The position numbers were made by a program, and so were the translations under genes. The notes under the pieces are model-generated. The model searched no databases, was not told the DNA's origin, and worked only from the letters and a program-made list of their open reading frames with translations. A stretch of 64,000 nucleotides of DNA from Streptomyces scopuliridis RB72 (lineage in GTDB: Bacteria > Actinomycetota > Actinomycetes > Streptomycetales > Streptomycetaceae): the NCBI RefSeq assembly GCF_000718095.1, contig NZ_JOEI01000015.1:1-64000 (forward strand), in the 5' to 3' direction. Position 1 is the first letter of the stretch. The number at the start of each line of letters is the position of its first letter. This document shows positions 51,663 to 60,342 of the stretch, in pieces.

Positions 51663-52042
51663 GCACGAAGGACGTCTACGAGTACGCGCTGCTGCGGGTC
51701 GTGCCGCGTGTCGAACGCGGCGAGTGTTTCAACGCGGGCGTGCTGGTCTACTGCCGCGCCCGCTCCTACGTTTCGGCCAGGACCCATCTGGACGAGGCCA
51801 AGCTGAGGATCCTCGACCCGGGCGCTGATGTTCTGGGGGTACGGGCGGCGCTGCACGCGGTCGAGAGCGTCTGCCGTGGCGGCGACGCGGCCGGGCAGGC
51901 GGCGGACGACGACGCGGGCAGGCGGTTCCGGTGGCTGATCGCGCCGCGCTCGACCGTCGTACAGCCGGGTCCCGTACACACCGGATTGACGGACGACCCG
52001 GCGGCGGAGGCCGAGCGGCTGCTCGCTCTGCTGGTGCGCTGA
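51659..52042 (+). CDS. DUF3037 protein, partner of HipA-like kinase
   Basis: 127 residues matching DUF3037 from YEYALLRVVPRVERGECFNAGV onward (only part quoted). GTG 51659 overlaps the stop of the HipA-like gene. The pairing of these two families is common in bacteria, suggesting that DUF3037 is a substrate or a regulator of the kinase. Function unknown. Confidence 0.8.
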   Translation: MSTKDVYEYALLRVVPRVERGECFNAGVLVYCRARSYVSARTHLDEAKLRILDPGADVLGVRAALHAVESVCRGGDAAGQAADDDAGRRFRWLIAPRSTVVQPGPVHTGLTDDPAAEAERLLALLVR

Positions 52043-52221
52043 CGAGCGGCTCGCGGGGGCGATGCGATGCGGGCGGGTTGATGCCCGGGGTGTGACGTCC
52101 GCCCCGGATCCCGCCATCGGCGCCGTCGGCCGTTGACACCGCGTGCCGTGGCTTCTAGCGTCTGTCTGCTGGACCTACTAAGCGGTTGCTCAGTGGTCTT
52201 GGTGATCGGGAGCCGCAGGAG
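52043..52221. other. intergenic stretch before the 52.2-kb repeat
   Basis: With the repeat it forms a 317-base gap before the SDR genes. CGTTGACACC near 52131 with TTCTAGCGT about 17 bases later (52151 on) looks like a promoter for the downstream SDR operon, in which case the palindromic repeat would lie in its 5' untranslated region. Confidence 0.45.
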
Positions 52222-52344
52222 CCTAGGCGCTGTCTGACAAATAGCGCCGTCCGCCCGGAGGGCGGGGCTCGCGGCGTCTGGCACGCGGCGAGCGTGCGTG
52301 CCAGGCGTCGCGGGCCAGGCGGGATTTGTCGGACAGGGCCTAGG
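52222..52344. repeat. palindromic repeat, long copy (MITE/REP-like)
   Basis: Arms 52222-52242 and 52324-52344 are inverted copies (19 of 21 bases) with the core TGTCTGACAAAT. The middle is itself a long hairpin (about 52270-52315; CTGGCACGC pairs with GCGTGCCAG). It shares AGCGCCGT-CGCCCG and CCAGGCGGGATTTGTC with the short copy at 17009. It ends 15 bases before the SDR start codon; the SDR ribosome site is outside the repeat. Confidence 0.85.
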
Positions 52345-52359
52345 GCGAGGAGAACAGGG

Positions 52360-53121
52360 ATGTCCACCATCGAGCAGCGCGTAGCCATCGTGACCGGGGC
52401 GGCGCGCGGCATTGGCGCCGCCACCGCGGTACGGCTGGCGGCGGAGGGCCGCGCCGTCGCCGTACTCGACCTCGACGAGGCGGCGTGCAAGGACACCGTC
52501 GAGAAGATCACCGCGGCCGGCGGCACGGCACTCGCCGTCGGCTGCGATGTCTCCGACAGCGCGCAGGTGGAGACCGCCGTCGCGCGGGTCGCGGCCGAGC
52601 TGGGGGCGCCGACGATCCTGGTCAACAACGCGGGTGTGCTGCGGGACAATCTGCTCTTCAAGATGAGCGAGTCCGACTGGGACACCGTGGTGAACGTGCA
52701 CCTCAAGGGCGCGTTCCTGATGGCCAAGGCGTGCCAGAAGCACATGGTGGACGCCGGGTTCGGCCGTATCGTCAGCCTCTCCTCCAGCTCCGCGCTGGGC
52801 AACCGCGGCCAGGCCAACTACGCGGCGGTCAAGGCCGGTCTCCAGGGCTTCACCAAGACCCTCGCCAAGGAACTCGGCAAGTTCGGCATCACCGCCAACG
52901 CGGTGGCGCCCGGCTTCGTCGTCACGGAGATGACCGCCCAGACCGCCGCCCGTATCGGCATGGGCTTCGAGGAGTTCCAGGCCGCCGCGGCGGGCCAGAT
53001 CCCGGTGCAGCGCGTCGGCAGGCCGGAGGACATCGCCAACGCCATCGCCTTCTTCGCGGGCGAGGAGGCCGGCTTCGTCTCCGGCCAGGTCCTGTACGTC
53101 GCCGGCGGACCGCTCAACTGA
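52360..53121 (+). CDS. FabG-like short-chain dehydrogenase/reductase
   Basis: 253 residues of the classic SDR family: cofactor motif TGAARGIG (13-20), NNAGV near 88, catalytic S, Y-x3-K (YAAVKAGLQG) and an N in the NVHLKG helix. It resembles 3-oxoacyl-ACP reductases and would use NADPH. GAGGAG lies before ATG 52360. An SDR of another type follows 17 bases later, suggesting an operon for acyl-CoA or ketone reduction. Confidence 0.88.
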   Translation: MSTIEQRVAIVTGAARGIGAATAVRLAAEGRAVAVLDLDEAACKDTVEKITAAGGTALAVGCDVSDSAQVETAVARVAAELGAPTILVNNAGVLRDNLLFKMSESDWDTVVNVHLKGAFLMAKACQKHMVDAGFGRIVSLSSSSALGNRGQANYAAVKAGLQGFTKTLAKELGKFGITANAVAPGFVVTEMTAQTAARIGMGFEEFQAAAAGQIPVQRVGRPEDIANAIAFFAGEEAGFVSGQVLYVAGGPLN

Positions 53122-53138
53122 GGCCGGGGGAAGAGGAG

Positions 53139-53927
53139 ATGACGGAGCGGACGCGGCAGCCGGAGTCCGAGCGGCAGTTGCCGGACAGCGGGAAGGTCGC
53201 CCTGATCACGGGCGCGAGCAGGGGTATCGGATACGGAGTGGCCGAGGCGTTCGTCGCCCGCGGTGACCGGGTGTGCATCACCGGCCGGGGCGAGGACGCG
53301 CTCAAGGAGGCCGTGGAGAGGCTCGGTTCGGACCGGGTGATCGGCGTGGCGGGCAAGGCACACGACGAGCAGCACCAGGCGACGGCCGTCGCCCGTGTCA
53401 TGGAGACGTTCGGCCGGGTCGACTTCCTGGTCAACAACGCGGGGACGAACCCGGTCTTCGGCCCGATGGCCGAGCTGGACCTGAACGTGGCCCGCAAGGT
53501 GTACGAGACCAATGTCATCTCGGCGCTCGGCTTCGCGCAGCGGACCTGGCGGGCCTGGCAGAAGGAGAACGGCGGCGCGATCGTGAACATCGCCTCCGTC
53601 GCCGGGATCTCGGCGTCCCCCTTCATCGGCGCGTACGGCATGAGCAAGGCGGCGATGGTCAATCTGACCCTTCAGCTGGCGCACGAGTTCGCGCCGGCGG
53701 TACGGGTCAACGCCATCGCGCCCGCAGTGGTCAAGACCAGGTTCGCCCAGGCGCTCTACGAGGGCAGGGAGGCGGAGGCAGCGGCTGCCTACCCGATGGG
53801 ACGGCTCGGGGTGCCCGAGGACATCGGCGGCGCCGCCGCGTTCCTCACCTCCGACCAGTCCGACTGGATCACCGGCCAGACGCTGGTCGTCGACGGGGGC
53901 ATCTTCCTCAACACCGGGGTGGGGTGA
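53139..53927 (+). CDS. short-chain dehydrogenase/reductase
   Basis: 262 residues: TGASRGIG near 24, NNAGTNPV near 102, catalytic S in IASVAGIS and Y-x3-K in YGMSKAAM. It is only distantly similar to the SDR before it. AGAGGAG serves ATG 53139. The substrate is unknown; neighbours give no clear pathway. Confidence 0.87.
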   Translation: MTERTRQPESERQLPDSGKVALITGASRGIGYGVAEAFVARGDRVCITGRGEDALKEAVERLGSDRVIGVAGKAHDEQHQATAVARVMETFGRVDFLVNNAGTNPVFGPMAELDLNVARKVYETNVISALGFAQRTWRAWQKENGGAIVNIASVAGISASPFIGAYGMSKAAMVNLTLQLAHEFAPAVRVNAIAPAVVKTRFAQALYEGREAEAAAAYPMGRLGVPEDIGGAAAFLTSDQSDWITGQTLVVDGGIFLNTGVG

Positions 53928-53956
53928 CGATTCCCGGCCCCAACCTCTCCAAAAGC

Positions 53957-53986
53957 CCCACCGGATCAGCGTATTGATCCGGTGGG
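53957..53986 (+). terminator. SDR operon terminator
   Basis: Perfect 12-bp stem CCCACCGGATCA (53957-53968) / TGATCCGGTGGG (53975-53986) with a GCGTAT loop, 29 bases after the second SDR gene. Confidence 0.82.
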
Positions 53987-54034
53987 CGCTGCGGTATGGT
54001 CTGCCGATCCATGGCTGAACAAGGAGCGTGTTAC

Positions 54035-55615
54035 GTGTTCAACCGGACAATTCGGCGGACCGCCGCAGCTCTGGCGGTCATGTCTCTGCTCGCGGGATGC
54101 GGCCTGTTCTCGGACGATGACGCGGAAGCCGAACGGAGGATAACCGTCGGCACGACGAGTGAGCCGAGCACCCTCGATCCGGCGGCGTCCTGGGACAACT
54201 CCTGGGAGATGTTCCGCAATGTCTTCCAGACCCTGGTGAGCTTTCCGACCGGCAGTTCGTATCCGCAGCCCGATGCCGCGCGGAAGTGCCGGTTCACCGA
54301 CGCCGCCAACCAGGTGTTCCAGTGCGTGCTGCGTGACGGACTGAAGTTCTCCGACGGCGAACCGCTCGACGCGGCGGCCGTCAAGCACTCCTTCGACCGG
54401 ATCCGGAAGATCAATGTGCCGGGCGGACCCGCCGGTCTGCTGGACTCCCTCCGTACCGTGGAGACGAGCGGGGACGACACCGTCGTCTTCCGGCTGCGCA
54501 AGCCCGACGCGACCTTCCCCTTCATCCTCGCCACGCCCGCCATGTCCCTCGTCGCCCCGGCCGAGTATCCGATGGACAGGCTGCGGCAGGACAGCGGGAT
54601 CACCGGCTCCGGGCCGTACGTACTCGCCTCGTACGCCGACGGGGACCGGGCGGAGCTGAACCGGAACAAGGACTACCGCGGATTCGCGAAGCACCGGAAC
54701 AACGCCGTCACGATCCAGTACTTCAAGGACTCCGACACGGTCTTCCGCGCCCTGCAGAAGAAGGAGATCGACGCCATCTACCGGGGTCTCACCTCGGAGC
54801 AGGTCGTCGAACTCCAGCACAAGGGGCCCCGGAACAAGGATCTCCAACTGGTCGAGACCGTCGGCGCCGATATCCGCTATCTGGTGTTCAACCCCGCCGA
54901 TCCGGCGGCCGGCAAGCTCGGGGTACGCCGGGCGGTGGCGCAGATCGTGGACCGCGACGCGCTCGTGGCGAAGGTCTACCAGGGTACGGCCGAGCCGCTG
55001 TACTCGATGGTCCCCAAGGGCATTTTCGCGCACACCACCAGCTTCTTCGACCAGTACGGCGACCCCGATGTGAACGAGGCGAGGGCGATCCTCAACGGCG
55101 CGGGCATCAGCGCGCCCGTGCCCCTCACGCTCTGGTACACCACGGACCGCTACGGGTCGGGGACGGCCGCCGAGTTCACCGAGCTGAAGCGCCAGCTCGA
55201 AGCGTCGGGGCTGTTCAGGATCACCCTCCGGGGCAAGCCGTGGAAGCAGTTCCAGGCGGGCTACCAGAAGGGGGAGTACCCCGTCTTCGGGCGCGGCTGG
55301 TTCCCCGACTTCCCGGACCCGGACAACTTCATCGCGCCCTTCGTCGGCACGAACAACGCGCTGAGCACACCGTACGAGAGCCCGGAGATCACCCAGAAGC
55401 TGCTGCCCCGGTCGCGGCGGGTGAGCGACCGCGCCGCGGTGAACGCGGAGTTCGCGCGCGCCCAGGAGATCTTCGTCGATGACGTACGGCTCCTCCCGCT
55501 GTGGCAGGGCAAGCTGTACGTGGCGTCGACCGACGACATCGGCGGCGGCGAGCGGGCGCTCGATCCGCAGACGGTCATGCAGATGTGGGAGCTGAACCGG
55601 AAAGCCAGCTGGTAG
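54035..55615 (+). CDS. peptide/nickel-type ABC transporter solute-binding lipoprotein
   Basis: 526 residues of solute-binding protein family 5 (DppA/OppA-like). A lipoprotein signal ends LLAGC with C22 lipidated. EPSTLDPAASWDNSWEMF and LKFSDGEPLDAAAVKHSF are typical. It would bind oligopeptides or a related solute outside the membrane. No permease or ATPase genes follow, so it either serves a distant transporter or acts alone. AAGGAG lies 9 bases before GTG 54035, which is preferred to the start at 53996. Confidence 0.88.
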   Translation: MFNRTIRRTAAALAVMSLLAGCGLFSDDDAEAERRITVGTTSEPSTLDPAASWDNSWEMFRNVFQTLVSFPTGSSYPQPDAARKCRFTDAANQVFQCVLRDGLKFSDGEPLDAAAVKHSFDRIRKINVPGGPAGLLDSLRTVETSGDDTVVFRLRKPDATFPFILATPAMSLVAPAEYPMDRLRQDSGITGSGPYVLASYADGDRAELNRNKDYRGFAKHRNNAVTIQYFKDSDTVFRALQKKEIDAIYRGLTSEQVVELQHKGPRNKDLQLVETVGADIRYLVFNPADPAAGKLGVRRAVAQIVDRDALVAKVYQGTAEPLYSMVPKGIFAHTTSFFDQYGDPDVNEARAILNGAGISAPVPLTLWYTTDRYGSGTAAEFTELKRQLEASGLFRITLRGKPWKQFQAGYQKGEYPVFGRGWFPDFPDPDNFIAPFVGTNNALSTPYESPEITQKLLPRSRRVSDRAAVNAEFARAQEIFVDDVRLLPLWQGKLYVASTDDIGGGERALDPQTVMQMWELNRKASW

Positions 55616-55706
55616 CGGCCTTTGTCACCAGCCGCCGGAGGCCGTTGTCAGTGGCCCCCGGTAGGTTCAGTGGTGCACAAGTGATCGCTTACCGGAGGTT
55701 GTTGAC

Positions 55707-56399
55707 GTGACCGACACCGACATGCTGCCCGAGTCCTGGCGCGGCGTCCTCGGCGATGAGCTGCAGAAGCCCTACTTCAAGGAGCTCGCCGAGTTCGTCG
55801 AGGAGGAGCGGGCCAAGGGGCCGGTCTATCCGCCGCGCGAAGAGGTCTTCGCGGCGCTCGACGCCACTCCGTACGACAAGGTGAAGGTCCTCGTCCTGGG
55901 CCAGGATCCGTACCACGGCGAGGGGCAGGGGCACGGCCTGTGCTTCTCGGTGCGGCCCGGTGTCAGGACTCCTCCCTCCCTGCGGAACATCTACAAGGAG
56001 ATGAAGGAGGAGCTGGGCCTCCCGGTGCCGGACAACGGCTATCTGATGCCCTGGGCCGAGCAGGGTGTGCTGCTGCTCAACGCGGTGCTGACGGTCCGCG
56101 CGGGTGAGGCCAACTCCCACAAGGGCAAGGGCTGGGAGAAGGTGACGGACGCGGTGATCCGCGCCGTGGCCGAGCGGCCCGACCCGGCGGTCTTCGTCCT
56201 GTGGGGGGCCTACGCGCAGAAGAAGCTGCCGCTGATCGACACGGAGCGGCATGTGGTGGTGAAGGGCGCGCACCCCTCGCCGCTGTCCGCGAAGAAGTTC
56301 TTCGGGTCGCGGCCGTTCACCCAGATCAACGAGGCCGTCGCCGCGCAGGGGCACGAGCCCATCGACTGGCGCATCCCCGACCTGGGCGACCGCGGCTGA
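55707..56399 (+). CDS. ung: uracil-DNA glycosylase (family 1)
   Basis: 230 residues. The water-activating aspartate is D67 in LGQDPYHGEGQ, and the HPSPLSAKKFFGSRPF loop near 190 contacts DNA. It removes uracil from DNA as the first step of base-excision repair. The length is normal for the family. GTG 55707 is preceded by GGAGG about 10 bases upstream. It stands alone between unrelated genes. Confidence 0.96.
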   Translation: MTDTDMLPESWRGVLGDELQKPYFKELAEFVEEERAKGPVYPPREEVFAALDATPYDKVKVLVLGQDPYHGEGQGHGLCFSVRPGVRTPPSLRNIYKEMKEELGLPVPDNGYLMPWAEQGVLLLNAVLTVRAGEANSHKGKGWEKVTDAVIRAVAERPDPAVFVLWGAYAQKKLPLIDTERHVVVKGAHPSPLSAKKFFGSRPFTQINEAVAAQGHEPIDWRIPDLGDRG

Positions 56400-56403
56400 T
56401 CCG

Positions 56404-56425
56404 CCGAGCCTGCCGACAGGCTCGG
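56404..56425 (+). terminator. ung terminator
   Basis: Perfect 9-bp stem CCGAGCCTG / CAGGCTCGG with a CCGA tetraloop, starting 5 bases after the ung stop codon. Confidence 0.78.
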
Positions 56426-56539
56426 GTTGTCCGCCCGAGCCTGAAGGTCATGGCCTGTCATGCCGGATAGCGTCGTGTTCGTCGGATGTACTGGACGGCG
56501 TGCGGGACGGCACATGGACGGCATGCGGAGGCGGCGGTA

Positions 56540-57088
56540 GTGAGGGAGCGGCAGGAGGCGTCGGAGGACGCCGTCATGACCAGGATCGGGCAGGCGGTCA
56601 TACTGCTCCACGGCGGCGACCGCGAGGAGGCGCGCAATCGGTTCGGCGAGCTCTGGGCGGAGCTGGGGGAGGCGGGCGACGCGTTTCACCGCTGTGCCCT
56701 CGCGCACTATATGGCGGATACGCAGGACGACCCGGGCGATGAACTGGCCTGGGATCTGCGGGCGCTGACGGCCGCGGACGGGCTGGGGGAGGAGTCGGCG
56801 GCTGAGCGCGGGGTGGGCGGCGGTCGGGCGGACGGCGGCGAGCCGGGCGGCGGCCGGTGGGCGGAGGCCCGGGAGGGTGTGCCCGGGGCCTCTTCGGTCG
56901 TACGGGCCTTCTATCCGTCGCTCCATCTCAATCTCGCCGCCGACTATCTGAAGCTCCAGCGGCCGGAGGCGGCGCGGCTCCATCTGGACCGGGCGCGTGA
57001 CGCGGCGGACGCCCTGGGGGCCGAGGGGGATGTGAACGGGGTCCGGGCGGGGATCGACCGGCTGGAGCGGCTGTTGCGCGAGCGGTGA
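56540..57088 (+). CDS. tetratricopeptide-like helical protein
   Basis: 182 residues. Helical repeats near 17-70 (AVILLHGGDREEARNRFGEL) and 130-175 (HLNLAADYLKLQRPEAARLHL) look like tetratricopeptide units around a Gly-rich insert (about 87-118). Such proteins scaffold other proteins; the partner is unknown. GTG 56540 begins the conserved VRERQEASEDAV start; a longer frame from 56486 is less likely. Confidence 0.62.
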   Translation: MRERQEASEDAVMTRIGQAVILLHGGDREEARNRFGELWAELGEAGDAFHRCALAHYMADTQDDPGDELAWDLRALTAADGLGEESAAERGVGGGRADGGEPGGGRWAEAREGVPGASSVVRAFYPSLHLNLAADYLKLQRPEAARLHLDRARDAADALGAEGDVNGVRAGIDRLERLLRER

Positions 57089-57151
57089 CAGCGCGAGTGG
57101 CAGAGAGATTGGGGGCTGGGGGGCGACGGTGCGGGGCGGTGCGGGACGGGG

Positions 57152-57634
57152 TCAATCGCCGTAGGTGTCATGGCAGATGCGGGCCTGGGGGCTGTCCTTC
57201 GGCCACTGGCCGTACCGCTCTCCGAGGGCGCAGACATCGGCGATGGCCGGTGCGGACGACGGCGCGGAATGCCGCTGTTCCTTGGGGTGGTCCTGAGTCC
57301 GCGGCTCAGGCCGGGACGTGGCCGGGGGCCGATCGGAGCCGCTGATCCAGTCCGGGGCCGGCCGGTCCTGGGCCGGCGGGCGGGCTTCGGCGGAGGAGCG
57401 CGGCGCCGCTTCCGGGCCGGGCGGGGGGACGGCCGCCTCCAGTGCTTCCTTGGCCGGGGCCTCGATGATCAGCGGCTCCGGCGCCCCCGGGCCCTGGATG
57501 CCGCTGCTCGTTCCCGGGCGCGGCGCGGGACCGGGCGAGGGGTGCGGCTCCACGGCCACACATCCGGAGACGGCGGTGACCGCCACCCCCATCAGGATCA
57601 TCGCCGCGCTTCTCGTTCGGTTGGTTCGGTGCAC
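57152..57634 (-). CDS. proline-rich putative lipoprotein
   Basis: 160 residues. A basic N-terminus and hydrophobic stretch end in VSGC (C25), a lipobox-like site. A long Pro/Ala/Arg-rich region follows (about 30-125), then a small C-terminal part with two cysteines (DVCALGERYGQW, ARICHDTYG) that may form a disulfide. It is probably anchored outside the membrane. Function unknown; streptomycete-specific. Confidence 0.6.
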   Translation of the reverse strand: MHRTNRTRSAAMILMGVAVTAVSGCVAVEPHPSPGPAPRPGTSSGIQGPGAPEPLIIEAPAKEALEAAVPPPGPEAAPRSSAEARPPAQDRPAPDWISGSDRPPATSRPEPRTQDHPKEQRHSAPSSAPAIADVCALGERYGQWPKDSPQARICHDTYGD

Positions 57635-57734
57635 TCGGGCAACTCTGCTGGCTGGGGGCGCTGTTGGGGAGCGGAAGAGCGCGGATTGGCCCGGACGGGT
57701 GACACCGGGCCCGCGCGCCGCTCCCTCGGTCGGG

Positions 57735-58265
57735 TCAGTCGCCCGTCGTGCCGTCGATCCGTTCGCGGAGGAGATCGGCGTGGCCGTTGTGCCGGGCGTA
57801 CTCCTCGATCATGTGGGTGTAGATCCAGCGGAGGTTGTACGGGTCGCCGGTGTGCCGGCTGGGCGGTCCTTCGCCGAGGTCGTCGAGGGAGCGCGGCGCG
57901 GCCAGTTCGCGGGCGCGGGCGATCTCGGCGCGCCAGGTGGTGTACGCCTCCTCCCAGGTGTCGGCCTCACCGGGGTGGAGGTCGCCGTCCGGGTCGGCGT
58001 CGGTGCAGTAGAGCGGCGCGGCCCGCTCGTCGGCGAGCCGGTTACGGAACCAGCCGCGCTCCACCTCGGCCATATGCCGTACCAGACCGAGCAGCGTCAG
58101 ATCGGAGGGTGGAACGCACGCCTCCTTGAGCTGTTTCTCGTCCAGGCCGGAGCATTTCAGGGCCAGGGTCTCGCGGTGGTAGTCGAGCCAGCCCTCCAGC
58201 ATCTCGCGTTCGCCGGCGAGGGTGGAGGGTTCGGTGCGCTCGGGTGCTGCCTCAGCGGTTGTCAT
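57735..58265 (-). CDS. DinB-superfamily DUF664 protein
   Basis: 176 residues: a four-helix bundle with metal-binding histidines in LVRHMAEVERGWF and HMIEEYARHNGHADLLRE, the hallmark of DUF664/mycothiol-dependent DinB-fold proteins. It may transfer mycothiol or be a metal-dependent hydrolase. ATG 58265 is chosen; an ATG five codons upstream exists. It is a second member of the superfamily in this window (see 25526) but not closely similar. Confidence 0.8.
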   Translation of the reverse strand: MTTAEAAPERTEPSTLAGEREMLEGWLDYHRETLALKCSGLDEKQLKEACVPPSDLTLLGLVRHMAEVERGWFRNRLADERAAPLYCTDADPDGDLHPGEADTWEEAYTTWRAEIARARELAAPRSLDDLGEGPPSRHTGDPYNLRWIYTHMIEEYARHNGHADLLRERIDGTTGD

Positions 58266-58340
58266 GGCGGACATCCTCATGGATGAGCCGCCGATGTGGC
58301 GAGGGCTTAATCGTCCCGGGCGGCTCGTCGGCTCGGCCGC

Positions 58341-58949
58341 TCAATCGCCCGGGGTCCCGAGCATTCCGCGCAGCAGCTCGGTGAATCCGAGGCGCAGCGC
58401 GTCCAGGGAGGGTACGGAGTCGTGGTACGAGCCCGCCGCGCAGGAGAACATCAGCCCCTCGCACCAGGCCACCAGCGAGAGCGCGTGCCGCTCGGGGTCG
58501 GTGGAGCCCGCCGCCGTCATCATCGCGACCAGTGGCTCGCGGAACTGCCGTCCCGCCGCGTCGTAGTAGGCCCGTAGCTCCGGTCGGCGCGTGGCCTCAA
58601 GCGCCAGTTCGTAACGGGAGACGAGCAGTTCGGGGTGGCCGGTCAGATAGCGGTGCAGCGCGAGCGCCAGCGCGTCGACGGGTGCGCCCCGGCCACCCGT
58701 GCCGACGGGCATCTCGTCCGGGGTGAGCACCCGCGCCTCGCGCTCCGCCTGCCGCCGTACCGCCGCCTCCAGCAGCGCCTGCCGGGTGCGCGCGTGGTTG
58801 GAGGTGGAGCCCTGGGGCAGCCCGGCCAGCTCGTCCACGGCCCGGTGGGTCAGCCCGCGCATGCCGCGCTCGGCGAGCAGGGTGAGGGCGGTGTCGGCGA
58901 TCAGTTCGGCGCGGGAGGACCCGGTGGAGCGTGTGGAGCGTGTGGCCAT
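58341..58949 (-). CDS. TetR-family regulator of the adjacent monooxygenase
   Basis: 202 residues: N-terminal TetR helix-turn-helix (about 14-60; AELIADTALTLLAERG, GLPQGSTSNHARTR) and a TetR C-terminal ligand domain. It is divergent from the FAD-dependent monooxygenase gene, with two identical palindromes between them, so it most likely represses both and is released by the monooxygenase's substrate, as with TetX-like or RifMo-type systems. ATG 58949. Confidence 0.87.
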   Translation of the reverse strand: MATRSTRSTGSSRAELIADTALTLLAERGMRGLTHRAVDELAGLPQGSTSNHARTRQALLEAAVRRQAEREARVLTPDEMPVGTGGRGAPVDALALALHRYLTGHPELLVSRYELALEATRRPELRAYYDAAGRQFREPLVAMMTAAGSTDPERHALSLVAWCEGLMFSCAAGSYHDSVPSLDALRLGFTELLRGMLGTPGD

Positions 58950-58969
58950 GGAGCCAATCTATCCCGCGC

Positions 58970-59014
58970 ACTACAGCTGTAGTACGGTGATGGTGAGGTC
59001 ACTACAGCTGTAGT
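58970..59014. promoter_or_regulatory. twin TetR operators
   Basis: Two exact copies of the palindrome ACTACAGCTGTAGT, at 58970-58983 and 59001-59014, with centres 31 bp apart, about three helical turns. They lie between the divergent TetR and monooxygenase genes; two repressor dimers would bind on the same DNA face and block both promoters. Confidence 0.88.
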
Positions 59015-59057
59015 TCCGGCTGCGGTGCGAGAAGCGATCCGAGGAGAGTGAGACGTC

Positions 59058-60269
59058 ATGGACCAGCCCCGCGCCCTCGTCATCGGCGGTGGAATCGGCG
59101 GACTGACCGCGGCCGTGGCCCTGCGTCAGCGGGGGTGGGCGGTCACCGTGCTGGAACGCGCGCCGGAACTCACCCCGGTCGGCGCGGGACTTGGCCTCGC
59201 GCCCAACGCGCAGCGCGCGCTCGATGTCATCGGCCTCGGCGACCGGGTCCGCGCCCTCTCCGCCTGGCAGGGCGACGGCGGGCTGCGCGCCCCCGGCGGT
59301 CGCTGGCTCTCCCGTACGAGCAGCGAGGCCGCGGCCGACCGCTTCGGCGGCCCCCTCGTCCTGGTCCATCGCGCCACCCTCGTCTCCCTCCTGGCCTCCG
59401 CCCTGCCCGAAGGCGTGGTACGCACCGGTACGGCCGCCGTGCTCACCGATCCGGGCGGTGGCGGCCGGCCGGCTGTCGTCAGCACGCCGGACGGCGAGCT
59501 GGAGGCCGAACTCGTCGTGGCCGCCGACGGCATCCGCTCCGCCGTACGCCAGGCGCTGTTCCCGGATCATCCCGGCCCGCGCTACACCGGATTGACCACC
59601 TGGCGCGTGGTCGTCCCGGCCCCCGAGCGGCCGTTCGCGCCGCACGAGACCTGGGGCCGGGGGCGGTTGTGGGGCACCCAGCCGCTGAAGGACGGCCGTG
59701 TCTACGCGTATGCCATGGCCACGGCACCCGAGGGTGCTCACGCGCCCGAGGACGAGCGGGCGGAGCTGCGCCGGCTCTTCGGCGACTGGCACGATCCCGT
59801 ACCGGCGATCATCGACGCCGCCGATCCCGGGCAGGTGCTGCGCCATGACGTCCATGAGATGGCCGTACCGCTGCCCGCGTACCACAGCGGCCGGGTCGCC
59901 CTGCTCGGTGACGCCGCGCACGCGATGCAGCCCACGCTCGGTCAGGGCGGCAACCAGGCCATCGAGGACGCCATCGTCCTCGCGCACCATGTCGGACCGG
60001 ACGGCGACTTCGGGGCGGCCGCCGAATGCGTCGGTGGGCTCGCCGCCTACTCCGCCGACCGGCTGCCGCGTACCACCGCGATCGTCCGCCAGGCCACCAG
60101 AACGGGCCGGATGACCGCCGTCAGCAATCCGGTCGCCGTCGCCGTACGGGACGCGCTGATCGTCGCCGTCTCCCGCTTCGGGCCCGGACTCATCCTGCGC
60201 GGCTTCGCCGGGATCGCCGACTGGCGGCCTCCTCAGCACACGTATGCTTCCGGGACACCACGTCAGTAA
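59058..60269 (+). CDS. FAD-dependent aromatic monooxygenase
   Basis: 403 residues of the class A flavoprotein monooxygenase family: GGGIGG FAD motif (10-15), VLVHRATLVSLL with the DG-like motif AADGIRSAVR near 160, and GDAAHAMQPTLGQGGNQAIED near 282. It should hydroxylate an aromatic or polyketide substrate with NAD(P)H and O2, perhaps for detoxification. GAGGAG precedes ATG 59058. Control by the divergent TetR protein suggests an inducible resistance function; the inducer is unknown. Confidence 0.88.
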   Translation: MDQPRALVIGGGIGGLTAAVALRQRGWAVTVLERAPELTPVGAGLGLAPNAQRALDVIGLGDRVRALSAWQGDGGLRAPGGRWLSRTSSEAAADRFGGPLVLVHRATLVSLLASALPEGVVRTGTAAVLTDPGGGGRPAVVSTPDGELEAELVVAADGIRSAVRQALFPDHPGPRYTGLTTWRVVVPAPERPFAPHETWGRGRLWGTQPLKDGRVYAYAMATAPEGAHAPEDERAELRRLFGDWHDPVPAIIDAADPGQVLRHDVHEMAVPLPAYHSGRVALLGDAAHAMQPTLGQGGNQAIEDAIVLAHHVGPDGDFGAAAECVGGLAAYSADRLPRTTAIVRQATRTGRMTAVSNPVAVAVRDALIVAVSRFGPGLILRGFAGIADWRPPQHTYASGTPRQ

Positions 60270-60342
60270 TGCGGACAGACATGCGGACAGATATGCGAAC
60301 CCGCATGTCAGCGACGCGTAAGGACAGGCTGGGGAGGCCCTT

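Noticed and set aside
52360..53927. Part of a polyketide or fatty-acid gene cluster
   Set aside because: Two SDR genes alone do not make a cluster; no synthase, carrier protein or ligase is near.
60268..60320. Short tandem repeats of ATGCGGACAG before the Gfo/Idh gene
   Set aside because: Only about three imperfect copies without spacers; not a CRISPR and too short to call a functional repeat.
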